Assembly (NCBI RefSeq): GCF_036850765.1
Contig: NC_089493.1
Span: forward strand, 189,071,140-189,135,139
Origin: Saccopteryx bilineata
Taxonomy: Eukaryota; Chordata; Mammalia; Chiroptera; Emballonuridae
Length of the DNA: 64,000 nt
Reading direction: 5' to 3'
Shown piece by piece: positions 58,214 to 64,000 of this stretch; within the stretch, counting starts at the first letter, position 1; every line of letters begins with the position of its first letter. Under the pieces are notes generated by a model, which did not search any database, was not told where the DNA came from, and worked only from the letters and a program-made list of their open reading frames with translations. Made by a program: the position numbers and the translations under genes.

Positions 58214-60590
58214 GCGTCCAGCCAGGTCCTTGCACAGCATCGAGTCACCCAGACGCAGTGGACCTTGCCCACGTCCCCGCCTCTGTCTCTGGCCCTGTCC
58301 CTTTAGCCTGCGCTCGAATCTCACCACGTGTTACTGAGTCTGAATCAGGTTCGCCTCCCCAGCCAGCTATGTCTCTGGGAGCTCGGGCTACGACTCAGGG
58401 TAGCAGGTTGGCGAAGTTGCCGGGTATCTTTCTTCCCAAGCCAAGGATGCTGGTTTGCATCCTTGGGGTGTAGCCCATGGAACTGTGGAAAGCAGCAAAT
58501 GCCAGGAGCTTAGGGGGCAGGATGCCACGTGCGTACGAGCATCCCGGGCCGGACACAAAGGCGCTCGCAGCTCCTGGCCCCGGCAGAGAGCCCCTTGCTG
58601 CAGCTCTGTCAGCCGAGCTTGCCGATGGCAGAGCTCCTGGCTGACGCCGAGGGCACAGTGACGTGTGTTCAAGTTTATTTGCAACACTTGATGGTCTGGC
58701 TTGGTTTCAGGGCGGCGATGATAGGCCTCCCCAGATCGTCTGTGCCAGGTTGCAAAGCAAAGCCAGACAGAAGCAGCAGAAAGAGGCCAACTCCAAACGG
58801 GCTCTCAACATTTGTGCAGAATCCCCCCCTGTGGAAGAGGGAAGAAGAGCCACCCTGATCATTCTGGCTTTGCCCCTTCCCCCTGGGGAGTGGGGCTCAC
58901 ACGCTCCATTTATTCTGAGGCAGCCAGCATGGCGCCTGGCAGGGAAGGACTGGAGCTTCCAGACCCCTCTCCCCAAGCTTGCCTGATGGCAGGGGAGGGT
59001 GCCCGGGGCCCCCAGAGATCTTGAGCCCTGACCAAGTCAAACCAATTACGAGCCAAAAAAACCCAAAACAAAACAAAACAAAAACCAAACTGTTGTGAAG
59101 TTCTTACTCTCTCCCATAATATCCCTGGGCTCATCTTAATTTGGGAAAATAAGTTTTACATTCCTCACCATGTCTCACTCAGGAACACCCGCCCAAAGTG
59201 AGAACACTGACATTCTGGGGACAGGCGCTGTTTATCTGGGCCTTTGCAAAACCCTCTATGCTCTAAACCGCAGCTCTGTGCGCGGACCGAGGTCGGATAC
59301 CAGTGCACCCCGATCTCAAGCCACATCCGCTTCTCCCTCAGCTCTTGCAGGATGCAGTAATGGGTTGACTTGAGGGAAGGGGGAAGGGCATGCGTTGCAC
59401 CCCCAAGCCCTTGTGTAGACGTTTTTGTGTCATTCAAGGTAGTTTTATGGGTTTTCCTAGACAGCTGTTCGGGGCGGGGCTTAGTGGAAGCAAGCTGAAT
59501 TGCCTTCATTTGCCTTCAGGGTCTCTGCGGGATTTGGCTTCATGTCAGAAACTTCGAAAAGGGTCTGTGAGCTCACTTCTCAGGCTTCACGTGTCGCTGG
59601 GCCGGTGGGCACTGCCGACCTCGGCCAGTACTGTCCTTGGTGAAGCGTCTCCTCCCCCTGCGAGAGAGAGAAAGCTGGCCACGGCCTGATTTACTGAGCT
59701 TGGTAGTTAAAACATAATAGCTTTCTGTAGAGCGATCATGTAAATAGGAAACCGCATAGTGAGAGTTTAATGTGTTCGTCGGGTGCATAACTTGTAAGGG
59801 ATGGATTAGGAAACATATTTATCCTCAGTTCTGAGGCTGCTGGAAGCTGGGCCTGAGCACCTGAGGGTGGTCTGTTAGGTTATCGTCTGTCGTTTTCTGT
59901 CACGGATGCTTTAGGCAAGATGATGCTTGGACCCTGGAGTATTGAAGAGTAGTTGACGACCCACAGTGAGCAATGTAACGAGCCGGTTCACCCAGCAGCA
60001 ATGGCAGCGAGCATGGAGCCGTAGGGCTACCGCCCACCACTCCCCAGAGGTGATGGTGGGTCTGCCAACGTGGTGAGGAGTCGCGGTCTTGTGTTCTGAC
60101 CTTGACCCCAGGTGGTCCCTTTCTCTTTGACCTTGACAACATTGCTCTCCTTCTGGGTCTCGGTTTCCTGAATAAACCGTGGGAGCATGGTGGCTATTTC
60201 CGTGCAGAAACGGCGAAGCGTGATGAGGATTCGTTGATGTGTATCAGTCGCTTAGTTAGATGATGAAAAGCAGTGTATTGTGAATTACAGAGCTTCGGGA
60301 GCATAAACAGTCCTATCGGGAGAAATGAGGGGTCTTATCTACCTAGAAACAGGCCATCGGGGAGGGAGAGAAAGGCAGCCTAGAACCCGAAGCCCTCCTC
60401 TCAGAGAGACCTGAGCCCACTGTGGTCCATAAAGTGACTCCGTGTTCCACAAGGACACAGGAGGTCCTGACATTAAAGCGTCAGCCTGAGGACGTTGATG
60501 GACAGGCCCCGGTTCAGGCCTGCTGGGAGCTGTGACGAGTAGGTCACATGACCTTCCTTGCATGTTCAAACCCATCAGGAGACGACTTTC
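58214..60590. other. Unassigned intron
   Basis: GC-rich near the exon and then average. AAAAC repeat at 59066-59090. A MIR-like sense fragment may lie near 60120-60190. No exon recognised. Confidence 0.45.
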
Positions 60591-60678
60591 CCGAAATGCG
60601 TTATCTGGAGTAGTTCAGCCCGTGACGTGTTATTCCGAAATGTGTTACCTGGAATAGTTCAGCCCGTGACGTGTTCTT
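60591..60678 (+). repeat. 44-bp tandem duplication
   Basis: Two head-to-tail copies (60591-60634 and 60635-60678) that differ at four positions (91% identity). Each begins CCGAAATG and ends with GCCCGTGACGTGTT. Confidence 0.95.
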
Positions 60679-60907
60679 CCGTAGACCCAGCATGAGGGTG
60701 GGTGTCCAAGCAGAGGAACGTCAGCTTCCTGTAACTGGGGACATCCCCTGGTTCCCGATATCCCAGCGGGGGTCAGTAGTCTTTTATGATACATTCTCCC
60801 ATTAGATTCTTCAATGCCAAGCTCTCCCAGTGGACAAGGCTCCCTGGGATAAATTGCTCTGTGGAGTTGCGTGAACCGCTCCAGGACCATTCTGAGCATC
60901 ACCCAGC

Positions 60908-61099
60908 CAGGTGTCCCCAAACTACAGCCCGTGGGCCGCAATGCGGCCCCCGGAGGCCATTTATCCAGCCCCCACTGCACTTCTGGAAGGGGCACCTCTT
61001 TCATTGGTGGTCAGTGAGAGGACCACTATATTTGGCAGCCCTCCAATGGTCTGAGGGACAGTGAACTGGACCCCTGTGTAAAAAGTTTGGAGACCCCTG
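60908..61099 (-). mobile_element. Non-autonomous hAT-type MITE, family A copy 2
   Basis: 192 bp with ends CAGGTGTCCCCAAACT and AGTTTGGAGACCCCTG. The reverse complement aligns end to end with 1035-1224. A clear 8-bp target duplication was not found. Confidence 0.85.
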
Positions 61100-61808
61100 A
61101 GTCCCAGCCCCTGGCCCCGGTGGTTCCCAGGGAATACCAGTTTAGGAGAATCTGGAACACGCGAGGGCTTCCCTCTTAAGGAGTTGTCAGACATCCTTGG
61201 GCGACTCGAGGACTTTCAGTGCCCGCAACACCAAGTACCTTTCTGGGTCCTAAGTTTCTGCATCATGTAAGAAGCCACATAGAGCTTCTCACCTGTGTTT
61301 TGCCAACTCCTGGCTTTTTATCCTTACAGTGTACATAACAATAACTGATTAGAAACTTTTCCATTCAGAGCTCTTCCATTTAAAAAGCATGTTTCTATGA
61401 TTAGGAAACTTGAACCGTCACCTCCAGCCCCCAACATGCACTCTAGCGGAAAATAAAAACTGGCGCGTGTCAGTCATTTGGCAGGAGTCGGTGCTGAGTC
61501 CCAGGGCGCCTCAAGTCCCATGGCTAGTGGGTTGCGGGGCTGAGATGAGGCCCTGGGTTTCCTGGCGTCCAGTCTCGTATCTGTGCCCTGACTGCTCTCT
61601 CCTAAGGTGTACAGTTCGCCACCGTCTCCAGGTCCTGCCTGAAACCTACGTGATCCGTTTTGGTGGCGTGAAGTCAGTTTCTCTAATTCCATCCTCATTA
61701 GCGAAGGAGAGTGGTAGCTTTCTCTCCCAGAAACAGCTTCTAACCCAGTGGCAGAGACCGTTTCCCCTCCTCAGTCTCCTAACTTGTCTCCCCAAATCCC
61801 TCCCATCA
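61100..61808. other. Unassigned intron
   Basis: Nothing recognised. Confidence 0.45.
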
Positions 61809-62147
61809 CAGAGGGCAGCAGCCTTTGTCTATAAAGAGCCAGAGAGTAAACATTTTCGGTGTTGTGGGCCACGCAGTCTCTGTCACAACTAATCCTTGCA
61901 AAGCAGAAGCAAGCAAATGCATCAGCAAAGGGGCATGCTTGTGTTCTAAGAGACTTTAGTTATGGGACACTGAAATTCAAATTTTATATCATTTTCCTGT
62001 GTCATCCAATATTATTCTCTTGATCCCCCCCCCCAACCACTTAAAGTGGAAAATTTTATCTTATTATAAAAACATACGAATACGAACAAACAGAACAACA
62101 GGTGGCAGACACGATTTGGCCCACTGGCCACCATTTGCCAAACCCTG
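61809..62147 (+). mobile_element. Old hAT-type (MER-like) element, family D copy 2
   Basis: Common mammalian element. Start region: TCTATAAAGAGCCAGAGAGT AAACATTTTCGG. End region: TTTGGCCCACTGGCCACCAT TTGCCAAACCCTG. A C run lies inside. Confidence 0.75.
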
Positions 62148-62482
62148 TCTGATTACATTACTGTTCTTTTGTTAAGATCACCTTTTCAGAGCGTTTTCAC
62201 CTTCATGAAAAGAAAAAATATATATTGTTTTCAAACGGGCTAAGAGTCCGTCTGCGTGACCACTGTAGGTGGAGCAGGTGGCTGACATTTCCAGACACTG
62301 CATTCCCGTTGCACAGGAACAAGTACAGCTGCCTTGCTGAAGACCCACCCCCCCAACTGGAAAACACAAGACACGTTCCCCTTTAGTTAAAAATATCCTG
62401 TAGAATAAGTGTTCCCATCCTAACAGGCTGCTTGAAACGATGCTCCAACTCAGTGAAGTGGAATCGTCTAGCAATTTGCCAC
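62148..62482. other. Unassigned intron
   Basis: Nothing recognised. Confidence 0.4.
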
Positions 62483-62882
62483 ACTTTTTATTTATTTTTT
62501 TGGTATTTTTCCAAAGTGAGAAGCTGGAGTGGGGAGGGGTGGGGGGGGAGGCAGACAGACAGACTCCCGCATGCGCCCAACTGGGATCCACCTGGCACAC
62601 CCACCAGGAGCGATGCTCGGCCCATCTGGGGTGTTGCTCTGCTGTGATCAGAGCCCTTCTAGCATCTGAGGTGGAGGCCATGGAGCTGTCCTCAGCACCC
62701 AGGCCAACTGTGCTCCAATGGAGCCTTGGTGTGTGGGAGGGGAAGAGAGAGAGAGAGAGAAAGGAGAGGGGGAGGGTTGGAGAAGCAGAGGGGTGTTTCT
62801 CCTGTGTGCCCTGGCCGGGGATCGAACCCAGGACTTCCACACGCCAGGCCGATGCTCTACCACTGAGCCAACCAGCCAGGGC
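62483..62882 (-). mobile_element. tRNA-derived SINE, GCCCTGGCTGG long family, diverged
   Basis: Antisense. T-rich start and GA-rich tract (62744-62770), B-box complement GGGATCGAACCC, head complement ending CAACCAGCCAGGGC. Flanked by related TGCCACACTTTTT and TGCCACGTATTCA segments. A 239-codon frame over it is repeat-derived. Confidence 0.88.
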
Positions 62883-64000
62883 CTGCCACGTATTCATTGA
62901 CCTCAGTCTTCAGGTAACCCCGCTTCCTGTTTAAGATCACTCGGGGCCTGCCGCCTTCCTGTTGAGGGTTCCCAACAGGCTGTAGCAGCGCTGGGCCATT
63001 GAATGGTGCACTGCTGTCTTATCCAAGGTTCACATGAAATAGCTCTAGTTTCCGTTAGAAGGCACCAAAGTTGTTTGCACTGCTACTCTGCGGCCAGGAA
63101 GAAAGATGCTTGCAATGTGTGACTTTGCTGTTGAAATCCAGAGAGTGCTTGAAATTCGAAGGCAGACGAGAGTCAATACAACGGTTCAGGGTGCCACAGG
63201 CCTCACAGCCTGTCACCCCCTGAAGTTAAAAACAATACGTAGCATGCATCAAGTTCCTGTCAGGAACCCCTTGCGTGGTTGGGAAGACGGGAGGGGGCAG
63301 AGAGAAAGGGAAGAGCGTTTATGTCGTCCTAAATTAGTTTTCAGCTCTTCAGATCTCTGCCACACTAAAATGCGTGTATGTATTAGAAAGTCACCTTGTC
63401 TCTCTCCACTACGGTAATTCCTGCCAAATATGAAAGACTGTGTTTGAAGGCGGCTGCTTGGCGCTGTCTTCCGACGCTGTCGCTTTGATCTGGGAAGAGC
63501 GCGGGCCATCAATATGTCAGCATGTTAAAAGTGTGGTAATTTGGGTGTTTTCAGGGTGTTTTTTTTTAAAACAATGAGAGATTATTTTCTATGGAAACTA
63601 AAAGCTTACAGTGTGTTTAAAGTTGCTACACTTGAAAAATTGATATGTTGCGACTCACACTGATGAATCTAGCATTCTCAGCTGCTACCTTGTGTGTTTC
63701 CCGTCTCACCAAACAGAGCGGGGTTGGGGCCAACAAAGAAAATGACAGAAAATGATGAGAACAGCACACGCACCTGGCAGCCTTTGTGAGGGCCCAGCCG
63801 AGGGGGGAAAATCGGTCCCTCTCATGCAGACTCAGCCACCTCTGACTCTCCGGAGAGATGCCAAACCTCTCCCTCCTCTGCGGATTCCAAATCGTTGATT
63901 TACCTCCTGTTAGCTAAAGGGCGAAATTCTAATGATTCGATCTGAACAGTCCAGCAAATCACATTTCCACCTAGTCTCCCCAGCCCTGAATGGTCAAACC
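62883..64000. other. Unassigned intron
   Basis: No repeat recognised. About 63440-63700 is a candidate conserved noncoding block. Confidence 0.45.

Larger units (their letters stand above)
57708..64000 (+). other. TENM2: TENM2 intron, 3' partial
   Basis: Starts with a consensus GTGAGT donor. The first ~500 bp are GC-rich and, unusually, stay open in the exon's frame to a stop at 58211-58213. Two hAT-type elements, one SINE and a 44-bp tandem duplication follow. No further teneurin exon was recognised before the window ends. Confidence 0.88.

Noticed and set aside
57280..58272. 330-codon open frame on the - strand opposite the transmembrane exon
   Set aside because: It mirrors the exon in GC-rich DNA, has no recognisable domain, and the sense strand carries a proven exon with splice sites.
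62178..62897. 239-codon - strand frame
   Set aside because: Most of it is the coding shadow of the SINE at 62483-62882; the same peptide fragments recur over other SINE copies.

Overview
The window is mammalian nuclear DNA, almost certainly from a bat. It holds a long, repeat-laden intronic stretch of one gene on the + strand. Two exons with perfect splice signals (26329-26560 and 57469-57707) join in frame and encode part of the cytoplasmic domain and the single transmembrane helix of a teneurin. Residue pattern best fits teneurin-2 (TENM2). Everything else is intron: at least 26.3 kb upstream, 30.9 kb between the exons, and at least 6.3 kb downstream. I found no other convincing protein-coding gene, no tRNA or rRNA gene and no CRISPR array. 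The remaining long open frames lie in SINEs or GC-rich sequence.

The bat assignment rests on the repeats. About fifteen tRNA-derived SINEs fall into a few related families. One is ~370-400 bp with a GCCCTGGCCGGTTGGCTCAG head; others have a GCCTGACC(T/A)G...GGCGCAGTGGATA head. To my knowledge these resemble horseshoe-bat (Rhinolophus/Hipposideros) Rhin/VES-type SINEs, but the family-level assignment is from memory and unverified. Several short hAT-type DNA elements and one mariner/Tc1-like element also fit the unusually recent DNA-transposon activity of bats.

Layout: 1-26328 is 5' intron with a nested L1 > SINE > two hAT elements (751-2075), further hAT elements (7044-7338, 12188-12450, 18294-18570), antisense and sense L1 3' ends, L2 and MIR fragments, and SINEs. 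26329-26560 is the first exon. 26561-57468 is intron with the densest SINE cluster (28.3-38.6 kb), L1 fragments (27.8, 40.9, 45.2 kb) and a mariner-like element with long inverted repeats (53556-54137). 57469-57707 is the transmembrane exon, in a GC-rich island. 57708-64000 is 3' intron with a 44-bp tandem duplication (60591-60678), two more hAT elements and a SINE.

The two exons have a notable phase arrangement: neither can be skipped alone without a frameshift, but skipping both (471 nt, 157 codons) keeps frame and would remove the membrane anchor. I did not find an obviously new biological system. The most unusual items are the exon-pair phasing, the nested transposons, the near-intact inverted-repeat element that keeps only a DNA-binding domain, and the tandem duplication carrying TGACGT sites. 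Repeat boundaries without a stated target-site duplication are approximate.
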